Position numbers and translations under genes: made by a program. The notes under the pieces are model-generated. The model was not told the origin of the DNA. It saw nothing but the letters and a program-made list of their open reading frames with translations, and searched no databases. Of a DNA stretch of 64,000 bases, positions 42,366 to 49,530 are shown in pieces; position 1 is the first letter of the stretch; the number at the start of each line of letters is the position of its first letter. Source of the stretch: Kitasatospora purpeofusca (lineage in GTDB: Bacteria; Actinomycetota; Actinomycetes; Streptomycetales; Streptomycetaceae); contig NZ_JODS01000001.1 in assembly GCF_000718025.1 (NCBI RefSeq), positions 558,001-622,000 on the forward strand. Reading direction: 5' to 3'.

Positions 42366-42989
42366 ATGGACGCGGTGAGAGTTTCGGCACTGAGGGACCG
42401 TCTGGCCGGAACCGGTTGGCTGGAAGCCGTCGGTGGCTTCGCCGGGGAGCTGCGGCACGCGGTCACCCGGCGCGGGGCGGGCGAGTTACTGCTCGTCGGC
42501 ACCACGGGGTACGAGCCCTGGCACCTGGCGGCCCATCTGGAGGACGAGGCCGCCTGGTCGGACGTCCCCCGGCTGGCGCCCACCCTGCTGCGGCACCGGG
42601 TCCCGGCCGCCGCCCCCGCCCATCTGGCGCACGGTCTCGGCCGGCTGACCGGGGCCGGGCGCGGCGCGACCGTCCTGGTGGTCGCCCCGTCCGCGGCCGG
42701 GGAGCCGCTGCTGGAGCGGGTGCACGACGCCCGGCGGCACGGGGCGACGGTGCTGGCGCTGCAGGGCGCGGCGCCCGGCGGCACGGACGGGTCCGCCGGC
42801 CCGGACGACCTGGCCGGGCTGGCGCACCGGCGGCTCGCCGTCGGCACGGCCGAGGACGAGCCCTTCGACCTCGCCCAGCACCTGGTCAGCGCCGCCGCCG
42901 GGAAGCCGCCCGGGCAGCGCTCGGCGCTGGGGCGGCTGGCCGCGCTCGCCGAGCGGCTCACGGCGGGGCCGACGATCAGCCGCTGGTGA
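42366..42989 (+). CDS. Hypothetical protein, conserved-looking alpha/beta
   Basis: The ATG at 42366 gives 207 aa; the frame is open to 42294, which would overlap the divergent npdG start. The protein alternates helices with strands (GELLLVGTTGYEPWHLAAHL, GATVLVVAPSAAGEPLL, GATVLALQGAAPGG), resembling a Rossmann-like or SIS-type sandwich, but no catalytic motif stands out. Codon bias is normal. I recall similar proteins in streptomycetes but no function. It shares a promoter gap of 47 bp with npdG. Confidence 0.75.
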   Translation: MDAVRVSALRDRLAGTGWLEAVGGFAGELRHAVTRRGAGELLLVGTTGYEPWHLAAHLEDEAAWSDVPRLAPTLLRHRVPAAAPAHLAHGLGRLTGAGRGATVLVVAPSAAGEPLLERVHDARRHGATVLALQGAAPGGTDGSAGPDDLAGLAHRRLAVGTAEDEPFDLAQHLVSAAAGKPPGQRSALGRLAALAERLTAGPTISRW

Positions 42990-43119
42990 CGGCGGGCGGG
43001 GCGACGGGCGGGGGCCGGACGGCAGGCGGGTAGGGCGGCGGGCGGGGGCGGCGGCCGGTGCGGCGGCGGCCGGAAAATCCGTTGCGGCCGGGCCCGGCCC
43101 CCGCCGAGGATGGTCGCTC

Positions 43120-44511
43120 GTGAACGAAGCCGCCCCGTCTCCGAGCGGTCGGGTGAAGTCCCTGCTGCGCACGGTCGCCCCCGACCTGACCCCCTGGCGT
43201 TCCTCCCGGGAGTTCCGCCTGCTGTGGCTCTCCGGCTGTGTCACCGGGTTCGGCAGCTTCCTCACCTATGTCGCCGTGCCGATGCAGATCAAGGAGTTGA
43301 CCGACTCCTCGGTCGCGGTCGGCCTGGTCGGCGCCTTCGAGCTGGTCCCGCTGATCGTCTTCGGCCTCTGGGGCGGCGCCCTCGCCGACGCGCTCGACCG
43401 GCGCCGGCTGGTGCTGTTCGCCGAGGCGGGCCTCGGCCTGCTCAGCGCCCTGCTGCTGGTCAACGCGCTGCTGCCGACCCCCGTGCTGTGGCCGATCTAC
43501 CTGGTGGCCGCGCTGGTCGCCGCCGCCGACGGCCTGCAGCGACCGGCCCTGGACTCGCTCACCCCGCGGCTGGTCCCGCACGACCAGCTGACCGCCGCCT
43601 TCGCGCTCAACTCCCTCTACCGCAACGCCGCCTCGGTGGCCGGTCCGACCCTGGCCGGCATCGTGGTCACCTTCGCCGGGGTGCAGACCGCGTTCGCCCT
43701 GGACGTGGTCACCTTCGCCGCCTCGCTGCTGCTGCTCTCCCGGATCCGGGCGGTGCCGCCGCCCACCGGCGCCGAGAAGCCCTCGGTGCGGGCGGTGCTC
43801 ACCGGCGTCCGCTACGCGTGGAGCCGCAAGGACCTGCTCGGCACCTACGCGATCGACCTGTGCGCGATGCTGTTCGCCTTCCCGGTGGCGATCTTCCCGT
43901 TCCTGGCCGCGGACCTGGACGCCGGCTGGGCGCTCGGCCCGATGTACGCCGCCTCGGCGGTCGGCGCCCTGCTGGTCTCGGTGACCGGCGGCTGGACGTC
44001 CCGGATCCACCGGCACGGCCGGCTGCTGCTGGTCGCGGCGCTCGGCTGGGGCGTGGCGATCGCGCTGGCCGGCCTGTCCGGCTCGGTCTGGCTGGTGCTG
44101 CTGTTCCTGGCGCTGGCCGGCGGCGCCGACCAGATCAGCGGGATCGCGCGCTCCACGCTGTGGAACCAGTCGATCCCGGACTCGGTGCGCGGCCGGATGG
44201 CCGGGGTCGAGCTGCTCAGCTACTCGGTCGGGCCGCAGCTCGGCCAGGTCCGGGCGGGCGGCATGGCCGGACTGGTCGGCGTCCGGGCCTCGGTGTGGGT
44301 CGGCGGCGTGGCCTGCGTGGTGGGCGTGCTCGCGCTGGCCACCGCACTGCCCCGGCTGCTGTCCTACGACGACCGCACCGACCCGCACGCCGCCGCCGTC
44401 CGCGCCGAGCACGAGCGCGCGGCGGCGGAACGGACGGCGTCGGAACGGGCGGCGTCGGAACGGGCGGCGGGACCCGCCTCGGCCGAGGAGAGCCCCGCCG
44501 CCGCGGGCTAG
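43120..44511 (+). CDS. MFS transporter of the EntS/MFS_3 exporter type
   Basis: The GTG at 43120 is preceded by GAGGATGG, giving 463 aa. About 12 membrane helices are visible, starting SREFRLLWLSGCVTGFGSFLTYVAVP, with LWGGALADALDRRRLVL as the loop 2-3 motif A. Further helices include YRNAASVAGPTLAGIVVTFAGV. This layout is typical of siderophore/enterobactin-type exporters. The C-terminal 35 residues are Ala/Glu/Arg-rich with a repeated ASERA. It is followed closely by the convergent 77-aa gene. The exported substrate is unknown. Confidence 0.88.
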   Translation: MNEAAPSPSGRVKSLLRTVAPDLTPWRSSREFRLLWLSGCVTGFGSFLTYVAVPMQIKELTDSSVAVGLVGAFELVPLIVFGLWGGALADALDRRRLVLFAEAGLGLLSALLLVNALLPTPVLWPIYLVAALVAAADGLQRPALDSLTPRLVPHDQLTAAFALNSLYRNAASVAGPTLAGIVVTFAGVQTAFALDVVTFAASLLLLSRIRAVPPPTGAEKPSVRAVLTGVRYAWSRKDLLGTYAIDLCAMLFAFPVAIFPFLAADLDAGWALGPMYAASAVGALLVSVTGGWTSRIHRHGRLLLVAALGWGVAIALAGLSGSVWLVLLFLALAGGADQISGIARSTLWNQSIPDSVRGRMAGVELLSYSVGPQLGQVRAGGMAGLVGVRASVWVGGVACVVGVLALATALPRLLSYDDRTDPHAAAVRAEHERAAAERTASERAASERAAGPASAEESPAAAG

Positions 44512-44521
44512 CAGAGCAGGG

Positions 44522-44755
44522 CTACTCCCCCGCGCCGTCCTGCGGCCGGTCGTTCCACTGGGGGTCGTTCTTCCACTCGCGGTTGCGCAGCTCCGCGGTC
44601 TCCAGCGCGTGCGCCGCCTCCTGCTGGGTGGCGTACGGGCCGAGGCGGTCCTTGGCCGGGCACTCCGGCCCCTCCTCGACCTTGCCGTGCTTGATGCAGT
44701 AGAACCATTCGCCGGGCCGGCCGGTCGGCTTGTTCCGGCGGAATCCCAGGGCCAT
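44522..44755 (-). CDS. Small SPOR-like domain protein
   Basis: ATG 44755 with GGAGGTG upstream gives 77 aa. The sequence GEWFYCIKHGKVEEGPECPAKDRLGPYATQQEAAHALETAELRNREW has the shape of a SPOR-like domain: an aromatic first strand, RLGPYATQQEAAHALE helix, and an acidic Asp/Gln/Pro-rich end. Two cysteines (YCIKHG and PECPAK) could bind zinc. I recall such small proteins beside map in streptomycetes. It is divergent from map. Function unknown. Confidence 0.75.
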   Translation of the reverse strand: MALGFRRNKPTGRPGEWFYCIKHGKVEEGPECPAKDRLGPYATQQEAAHALETAELRNREWKNDPQWNDRPQDGAGE

Positions 44756-44876
44756 GGTGGTCACCTCCGTATCGGCGGTCGTGTCCCCGCCGTGGCGTCG
44801 CGTCGTCCTGATCATTCCCCGCCCCGGCGCCGTCCGCACACCCGGTGCCCGCCCCCGGAGCGGAGGGCCCGACACT

Positions 44877-44889
44877 TAGAATCGGCGCC
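44877..44889 (+). promoter_or_regulatory. Likely leaderless -10 box of map
   Basis: TAGAAT (44877-44882) ends 7 bases before the map start codon, and no Shine-Dalgarno sequence lies between. The geometry matches a leaderless streptomycete promoter, as at nadE. Confidence 0.6.
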
Positions 44890-45735
44890 ATGGCACTCGT
44901 ACCCGGCATCCAGTCACCCATCCGCAAGGTCCCGGCGCACATCCCGCGCCCCGAGTACGTCGGGAAGCCCGCCCCGACGCCGTACACCGGGCCCGAGGTG
45001 CAGACCGCCGAGACGATCGAGAAGATGCGGATCGCCGGCGGGATCGCCGCCCGGGCGATGGCCGAGGCGGCGAAGCTGATCGCCCCCGGTGTCACCACGG
45101 ACGCGCTGGACGCGGTCGCGCACGCGTACATGTGCGACCACGGGGCCTACCCGTCCGACCTCGGCTACCGGGGCTTCCCCAAGTCGGTCTGCACCTCGAT
45201 CAACGAGGTCATCTGCCACGGCATCCCCGACTCGACCGTCCTCCAGGACGGCGACATCGTCAACATCGACGCCACCGCGTACATCCACGGGGTGCACGGC
45301 GACCTCAACGCCACCTACCTGGTCGGCGACGTGGACGAGGAGTCCCGGCTGCTGGTCGAGCGGACCAGGGAGTCGCTGGACCGGGCCATCAAGGCGGTCA
45401 AGCCGGGCCGTCTGATCAACGTGATCGGACGGGTCATCGAGTCCTACGCCAAGCGCTTCGACTACGGCGTGGTCCGGGACTTCACCGGACACGGCATCAA
45501 CACGTCGTTCCACTCCGGCCTGATCGTCCCGCACTACGACAGCGAGCGGGTCACCGAGGTCATCAAGCCGGGCATGACCTTCACCATCGAGCCGATGCTC
45601 ACCCTGGGCACCTACGACTACGAGATCTGGCCGGACGGCTGGACCGTCGTCACCAAGGACCGCAAGCGCACCGCCCAGTTCGAGCACACCCTGGTGGTCA
45701 CGGCGGACGGCGCGGAGGTCCTCACCCTGCCGTAG
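44890..45735 (+). CDS. map: Methionine aminopeptidase type I
   Basis: The ATG at 44890 gives 281 aa with a short N-terminal extension (IRKVPAHIPRPEYVGKPAP) typical of actinobacterial MetAP1c. The pita-bread fold ligands are visible: Asp in DGDIVNIDATAY, Asp in GVHGDLNATY, His in FTGHGINTSFH, Glu in FTIEPML, Glu in QFEHTLVV. It removes the initiator Met from nascent proteins with two divalent metals. The gene is probably leaderless. It is convergent with the Prim-Pol-like gene. Confidence 0.97.
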   Translation: MALVPGIQSPIRKVPAHIPRPEYVGKPAPTPYTGPEVQTAETIEKMRIAGGIAARAMAEAAKLIAPGVTTDALDAVAHAYMCDHGAYPSDLGYRGFPKSVCTSINEVICHGIPDSTVLQDGDIVNIDATAYIHGVHGDLNATYLVGDVDEESRLLVERTRESLDRAIKAVKPGRLINVIGRVIESYAKRFDYGVVRDFTGHGINTSFHSGLIVPHYDSERVTEVIKPGMTFTIEPMLTLGTYDYEIWPDGWTVVTKDRKRTAQFEHTLVVTADGAEVLTLP

Positions 45736-45743
45736 CGCCGGAC

Positions 45744-45776
45744 GACGTGGGCCGACCCGTCGGGCCGGCCCACGTC
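45744..45776. terminator. Terminator between map and the Prim-Pol-like gene
   Basis: GACGTGGGCCG (45744-45754) pairs perfectly with CGGCCCACGTC (45766-45776) around an 11-base loop. It sits between the two convergent stop codons and can serve both. Confidence 0.75.
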
Positions 45777-45789
45777 GGCGGACGGCTCG

Positions 45790-46491
45790 TCAGCCGATCA
45801 GCCACTGCTCCTCGGCCACCGCGCCCACCTCGGTGCAGGCGTCGGTCAGCACGTCCAGGACGCGCAGCGGGTCCGGCAGCGGCTGCTCGGGCCCGCGCAG
45901 CCAGCGCACCTCGGAGCCGTCCGGCAGCGCGGCCGGCGGCAGCAGGGTGTACGAGCCGCGGCAGTGCCAGCGCAGGCCGGGGTGCTCGGACATGGTGTCG
46001 GGCGTGGAGTCCAGGGCGCTCGGCCACCACTCGTCCTCGTCCACCGGGGTGCCCCTGGTGGCGGTGAAGAACAGATAGCGGTCCTCGCCGACCGCGGCCA
46101 CCGGGCCCTCGACGCCGAGCGCGGTCAGGCGCTCCAGGGCGAGCCGGCCGGCCTCGGCCGGGACGTCCAGTACGTCGTGGGCGCGGCCGGTGGCGGTGAC
46201 GAAGTTGGCCAGCGGGTCACGGGAGAGCCAGCGGGCCAGCTGCTCCGGGTCGGTGGTGGCCTGCGTCTGCCAGGCGAAGGAGACCGGGTGCTGGGCCGGG
46301 GCCGGACAGGCCACCCGGTCGCAGGAACAGCGGTACCCGGCCGGATGCGCGGCGGGAGCGAGCGGGAAGCCGGCGCGCACGGCGCCGAGCAGTTGGTCCA
46401 GTCTGGCCGCGGGGGTGTCGGGTGCCGCCGACCGGGCCCGCTCACGATCCCGCTTCTGCCACCAGGCCGTCCACCTGCCGCCGGATTCCAT
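45790..46491 (-). CDS. Prim-Pol (archaeo-eukaryotic primase-like) domain protein
   Basis: ATG 46491 is supported by GGAAGGGG 4 bases upstream; earlier starts at 46659 and elsewhere lack coding signal. The 233-aa protein matches the N-terminal Prim-Pol layout: GFPLAPAAHPAGYRCSCDRVACPAPAQHPV (a zinc-like Cys cluster), LARWLSRDPLANFVTATG, DVLDVPAEAGRLALERL, and GEDRYLFFTATRGTP. The usual catalytic D-x-D is here LDVPAE, so the second acidic residue is missing or displaced. No helicase or other replication domain follows, so it is a stand-alone and perhaps inactive version. Function in streptomycetes is not known to me. Confidence 0.72.
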   Translation of the reverse strand: MESGGRWTAWWQKRDRERARSAAPDTPAARLDQLLGAVRAGFPLAPAAHPAGYRCSCDRVACPAPAQHPVSFAWQTQATTDPEQLARWLSRDPLANFVTATGRAHDVLDVPAEAGRLALERLTALGVEGPVAAVGEDRYLFFTATRGTPVDEDEWWPSALDSTPDTMSEHPGLRWHCRGSYTLLPPAALPDGSEVRWLRGPEQPLPDPLRVLDVLTDACTEVGAVAEEQWLIG

Positions 46492-46945
46492 CGGGCCCCT
46501 TCCGCGCATTGCCGTGCCTGGTGTGACACAGCGTTCGACGTACCACTCCGACGCAACGCACGGCGCCCCCCGCTGCTTCCCCGGGTGGTGCTCGGCACTG
46601 CGGTCCCGCGCCCCGCCGGCCGGAGCCGGGGTTGCCGGACGGTCGACGCCCGGGGTCACGGTACGGAGTCAAGGCGGCACGACGGCTGCGGCTCGGCGGC
46701 CCGGCGGGCACGATGAGATGCGCCTCGCCCGGCCCGTACGGGCCCGCTGACCCGGGTGGACCCCGAGGGCGTAACAGGAAGGATAAGGGTGCGCGGGCCC
46801 TTCGGATGACCGGGGGCGGTGCCTCTCCGGTCACACTCCCGGCACCCGGCCCTCACACGGCCTCCGCCGGGGCGCCCGCGGCGGCCGGGTCGGCCCCCTG
46901 CGCCCGGCCCGCCGGGAACCCCCGCCGGGGTGAGACCCTGGTGGG
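46492..46945. other. 454-bp divergent gap with no supported gene
   Basis: The gap lies between the Prim-Pol-like gene and the 76-aa gene. Frames open here have shadow composition and no ribosome sites. A purine-rich AACAGGAAGGATAAGG at about 46773-46788 is the only feature that stands out; it could be an SD-like or promoter element but no start codon at correct spacing gives a credible protein. Confidence 0.45.
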
Positions 46946-47176
46946 GTGAAGAGCGCGGACACCGAATTCGTCGGCGGCCCCCTGGACGGCCGGACCCTCC
47001 CCATCCCGCTGGGCCCGATGTACGGGGTGCCCAAGAAGTACACCGTGCCGGTCCCTTCGCACGGGGACACTCCGGCGCGCACACTGGTGTACGTCCGGGC
47101 CAAGCAGCAGCGGGGCACCCGCTGGTTCTGGCGCTACGAGTACGACGAGGCGGCCACCGCCCGCGCTTCCGGGTGA
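46946..47176 (+). CDS. Small hypothetical protein with GGPLDG motif
   Basis: The GTG at 46946 gives 76 aa. FVGGPLDGRTLPIPLGPMYG is followed by PKKYTVPVPSHGDTPARTLVYVR and a basic aromatic WFWRYEYDEA end. The arrangement parallels the protein encoded at 6789-7010, and proteins with this GGPLDG start are common and uncharacterised in actinobacteria and their phages. No transmembrane segment. The ribosome site is weak. Followed 29 bp later by a small membrane-protein gene. Function unknown. Confidence 0.7.
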   Translation: MKSADTEFVGGPLDGRTLPIPLGPMYGVPKKYTVPVPSHGDTPARTLVYVRAKQQRGTRWFWRYEYDEAATARASG

Positions 47177-47205
47177 CGGCCGCCTCCCCTCGCGGGAGGA
47201 CGGCC

Positions 47206-47403
47206 ATGGCGAGAACCGAACGGCACCCGAGGAACCGCTCCCGGTCGGTGGCGCTGCACAATCGGCAGGCGGCCGGGGTCACGGTCGGCCTGCTGGTGGC
47301 GATCAGTGTCTACAGCGCGGTGCTGGGATCCAACGGCTGGCTCTGGTTCGGCTGGACGGTGCTGCTGCTCGCGTGCGTGGCACTGTTCGCCGTCCGCTCC
47401 TGA
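47206..47403 (+). CDS. Small two-helix membrane protein
   Basis: The ATG at 47206 with GGGAGGA upstream gives 65 aa. A basic N-terminus (ARTERHPRNRSRSVALHNRQ) precedes two hydrophobic helices (AAGVTVGLLVAISVYSAVLG and GWLWFGWTVLLLACVALFAV). It lies just downstream of the 76-aa gene and may be cotranscribed with it. Function unknown. Confidence 0.75.
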   Translation: MARTERHPRNRSRSVALHNRQAAGVTVGLLVAISVYSAVLGSNGWLWFGWTVLLLACVALFAVRS

Positions 47404-47449
47404 GCAGCCGCACCGTCCCTCCCGGCAGCGGTGCCGGGACCCGTACCGG

Positions 47450-48109
47450 TCAGGCGTCCTCGGCCAGGATCAGGTACAGCTTCTTGCGGGCCTCGTTGAG
47501 CACCTCCAGGCCCTTGGCGCGCTGCGCCTCGGTGCCCGTCGCCATGACCTGGCGGACGGCCTGCTCCACCGCGCCCAGCGCCTGGCCGACCTCCTGGACC
47601 GCGGCCCAGTCGACCTCCTGGCCGGCCTCGGCCCACGGCTCGTCCGGTCCGGCCTCGGCCTCGGTCCGGCCCGCCTCGGTGAGCTGGACCAGCCGCTTGC
47701 CGCCGACCTCCTCCGCCGTGACCAGGCCCTCCTCCTCCAGCAGCTGGAGGGTGGGGTAGACCGAGCCGGGACTGGGCCGCCAGGCCCCGCCCGAGCGCTC
47801 GGCGATCTCGGCGATCATCTCGTAGCCGTGCATCGGCCGCTCCTTGAGCAGCGCCAGCAGCGAGGCACGCACGTCCCCGCGCCGGGCCCGCCCGCCGCGC
47901 CGTCCGCGCACCCACGGCGGCGGCCCGCCGAAGCCGCCCCGGGCCCACGGCGGACCCGGGCGTCCGCCCGGCCCGCCGCCGCCGAAGGGCGGCCCGAAGG
48001 GACCGAACGCCCCCCGGCCCTCGTACCTCTCACCGGGCGCGCCGGCGAACTCCGGCCCCGGGCGGCAACCGCCGGGACCGCCTTCTCCACGGAATCGTCC
48101 TGGGCGCAT
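47450..48109 (-). CDS. PadR family transcriptional regulator with a long Gly/Pro/Arg N-terminal tail
   Basis: ATG 48109 has GGAGG 8 bases upstream. The first 80 of 219 residues are Gly/Pro/Phe/Arg-rich (GPFGPPFGGGGPGGRPGPPW). The PadR winged helix follows: RASLLALLKERPMHGYEMIAEIAERSGGAWRPSPGSVYPTLQLLEEEGLV. The C-terminal half is a dimerising helix region (AVEQAVRQVMATGTEAQRAKG...). PadR proteins usually repress an exporter or their own gene. The inverted repeat at 48182-48208 is the likely operator, between this gene and the ACT-domain gene. The ligand is unknown. Confidence 0.9.
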   Translation of the reverse strand: MRPGRFRGEGGPGGCRPGPEFAGAPGERYEGRGAFGPFGPPFGGGGPGGRPGPPWARGGFGGPPPWVRGRRGGRARRGDVRASLLALLKERPMHGYEMIAEIAERSGGAWRPSPGSVYPTLQLLEEEGLVTAEEVGGKRLVQLTEAGRTEAEAGPDEPWAEAGQEVDWAAVQEVGQALGAVEQAVRQVMATGTEAQRAKGLEVLNEARKKLYLILAEDA

Positions 48110-48181
48110 GGCACCCACCTCCAGTTCGGACCGCTCGGACGCGGCCCCGTCGCGACGATCGTCAGACGATCGTTCGGGACA

Positions 48182-48217
48182 GTCGAGTTACTGTCTCGAT
48201 AACTCGACGATATATCG
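48182..48217. promoter_or_regulatory. Candidate PadR operator
   Basis: GTCGAGTTA (48182-48190) is perfectly inverted as TAACTCGAC (48200-48208) across a 9-bp spacer. It is followed immediately by the palindrome CGATATATCG (48208-48217). The region is AT-rich for this genome. It is about 75 bp upstream of padR and of the divergent ACT-domain gene. Confidence 0.7.
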
Positions 48218-48290
48218 CTGACTGTCGGTCGTCAACGCTTTCCGATACACCTTCCGACACTGCCACCCCCTCGGCCGCTACGGTGCGTCC

Positions 48291-48689
48291 ATGGCCGGAG
48301 AACGAGACCTCGCAACGCTGCTGCGCGACCTGCGCCCCGAGCTCAACCCGGGGCGGTACGTCTACTGCACGCTCCCCAACAAGGTGCCCGCCGGACTGCG
48401 GCCGGTCGCCACCGTCGCCGAACCCGAGGGGGTGACCGTGGTGGTGGCCCAGGAGGAGGCGGACGCACTGGGCCTGCGCTACGAGTACGTGGCCGCCTGG
48501 ATCACCCTGCGGATCCACTCCGCCCTGGAAGCCGTCGGCCTGACCGCCGCCGTCGCGACCCGGCTCGCCGAGGAGGGACTCAGCTGCAACGTGGTGGCCG
48601 GTTACCACCACGACCACCTCTTCGTCGCCGCCGACGACGCCGAACGCGTCCTCGGCGCCCTGAAGGAGCTCTCCGCCCGCTCCGCATGA
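48291..48689 (+). CDS. ACT-domain protein
   Basis: The 132-aa protein starts at ATG 48291, probably leaderless: TACGGT at 48279-48284 lies 6 bases upstream and no ribosome site is seen. It consists of two ACT-like halves: DLATLLRDLRPELNPGRYVYCTLP followed by a strand/helix unit, and WITLRIHSALEAVGLTAAVATRLAEEGLSCNVVAGYHHDHLFVAADDAERVLGAL. Such stand-alone ACT proteins (COG3602-like) are thought to bind amino acids and regulate. It is divergent from padR. No partner enzyme is adjacent. Confidence 0.85.
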   Translation: MAGERDLATLLRDLRPELNPGRYVYCTLPNKVPAGLRPVATVAEPEGVTVVVAQEEADALGLRYEYVAAWITLRIHSALEAVGLTAAVATRLAEEGLSCNVVAGYHHDHLFVAADDAERVLGALKELSARSA

Positions 48690-48793
48690 CCGGGTGGCCC
48701 CACCGGGTGGCCGCCCGCCGAGGGCGCTCGGACACTGGGAAGGGCCGGGCAGCCGCCCGGCCCCGCCGTCCGCCCGGAAGGAAGTGCGCCGCC

Positions 48794-49051
48794 ATGGCCA
48801 CCTGCGTCACCTGCGGCAACGACTACTGGCTCGCCTTCGAGATCAAGACCGTCACCGGCGACGTCTACACCTTCGACAGCTTCGAGTGCGCCATGGAGAA
48901 GCTCGCTCCGCGCTGCGAGCAGTGCAGCGTCCGGATCGTCGGCCACGGTGTCGAGGTCGCCGGGATGTTCTTCTGCTGCGCCCACTGCGCCCGCGTCAAC
49001 GGCGGCCTCGGCGACCAGATCCGCGACGCCGTCGGCACCCACCCGGGCTGA
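48794..49051 (+). CDS. Small cysteine-rich, probably zinc-binding protein
   Basis: ATG 48794 with GGAAGGAAG upstream gives 85 aa. Cysteine pairs CVTC at residues 4-7, CEQC and a CCAHC knuckle suggest one or two zinc sites; FDSFECAMEKLAPRC links them. The protein resembles a degenerate metallothionein-like or YHS/TRASH zinc knuckle. No DNA-binding motif is seen. It stands between the ACT gene and rnpB. Function unknown. Confidence 0.75.
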   Translation: MATCVTCGNDYWLAFEIKTVTGDVYTFDSFECAMEKLAPRCEQCSVRIVGHGVEVAGMFFCCAHCARVNGGLGDQIRDAVGTHPG

Positions 49052-49071
49052 CCCGCCCGCGCCGGGAACGC

Positions 49072-49106
49072 CGAAGGCCCCCCGACCGTGGGTCGGGGGG
49101 CCTTCG
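49072..49106. terminator. Bidirectional terminator between the cysteine-rich gene and rnpB
   Basis: A perfect 16-bp stem (49072-49087, CGAAGGCCCCCCGACC, with 49091-49106) and a GTG triloop. It follows the small gene by 20 bp and lies just beyond the rnpB 3' end on the minus strand. Confidence 0.9.
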
Positions 49107-49119
49107 CGGACGTCAGGGG

Positions 49120-49525
49120 CGGAAGAGTCGGCCTGTACGCCGGGTTCTGTCTCCCGGGCCGCTCGCGCGGGCCGGGGAGGCGGTCATCCATCTAGGGCTG
49201 CCGTTGCCGACAGCCTCGTGCGGTCCACCCGCGGACTCGGGCGAGCAGCCCTCAAGCATCCGCGCACAGCGCCCTGGGGCGCCGATCTTGACCTTGCTCC
49301 AGGTGGGGTTTACCTAGCCGGCCGGGTCACCCCGGTCGCTGGTGGTCTCTTACACCACCGTTTCACCCTTACCCGTCGCCGAAGCGGCGGGCGGTCTGTT
49401 TTCTGTGGCACTGTCCCGCGGGTCACCCCGGGTGGGCGTTACCCACCACCCTGCTCTGTGGAGCCCGGACGTTCCTCGGCGGGTCCTGGGACCCGTCGCG
49501 ACCGCCCGGCCGGCTCTTCCGCCGT
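49120..49525 (-). ncRNA. rnpB: RNase P RNA (bacterial type A)
   Basis: On the minus strand the conserved 5' core GAGGAACGTCCGGGCTCC, the following AGAGCAGGGTGGTGGGTAAC, the internal loop AGGTAAACCCC, and the 3' ACAGAACCCGGCGTACAGGC are all present in order; together they make P4 and the catalytic core. About 400 nt is the expected length. The product is the ribozyme that matures tRNA 5' ends. A -10-like TACGAT (minus strand, 49538-49533) overlaps the end of the upstream DHA2 exporter gene, so the RNA 5' end is estimated near 49525. Confidence 0.95.
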
Positions 49526-49530
49526 AGGGG

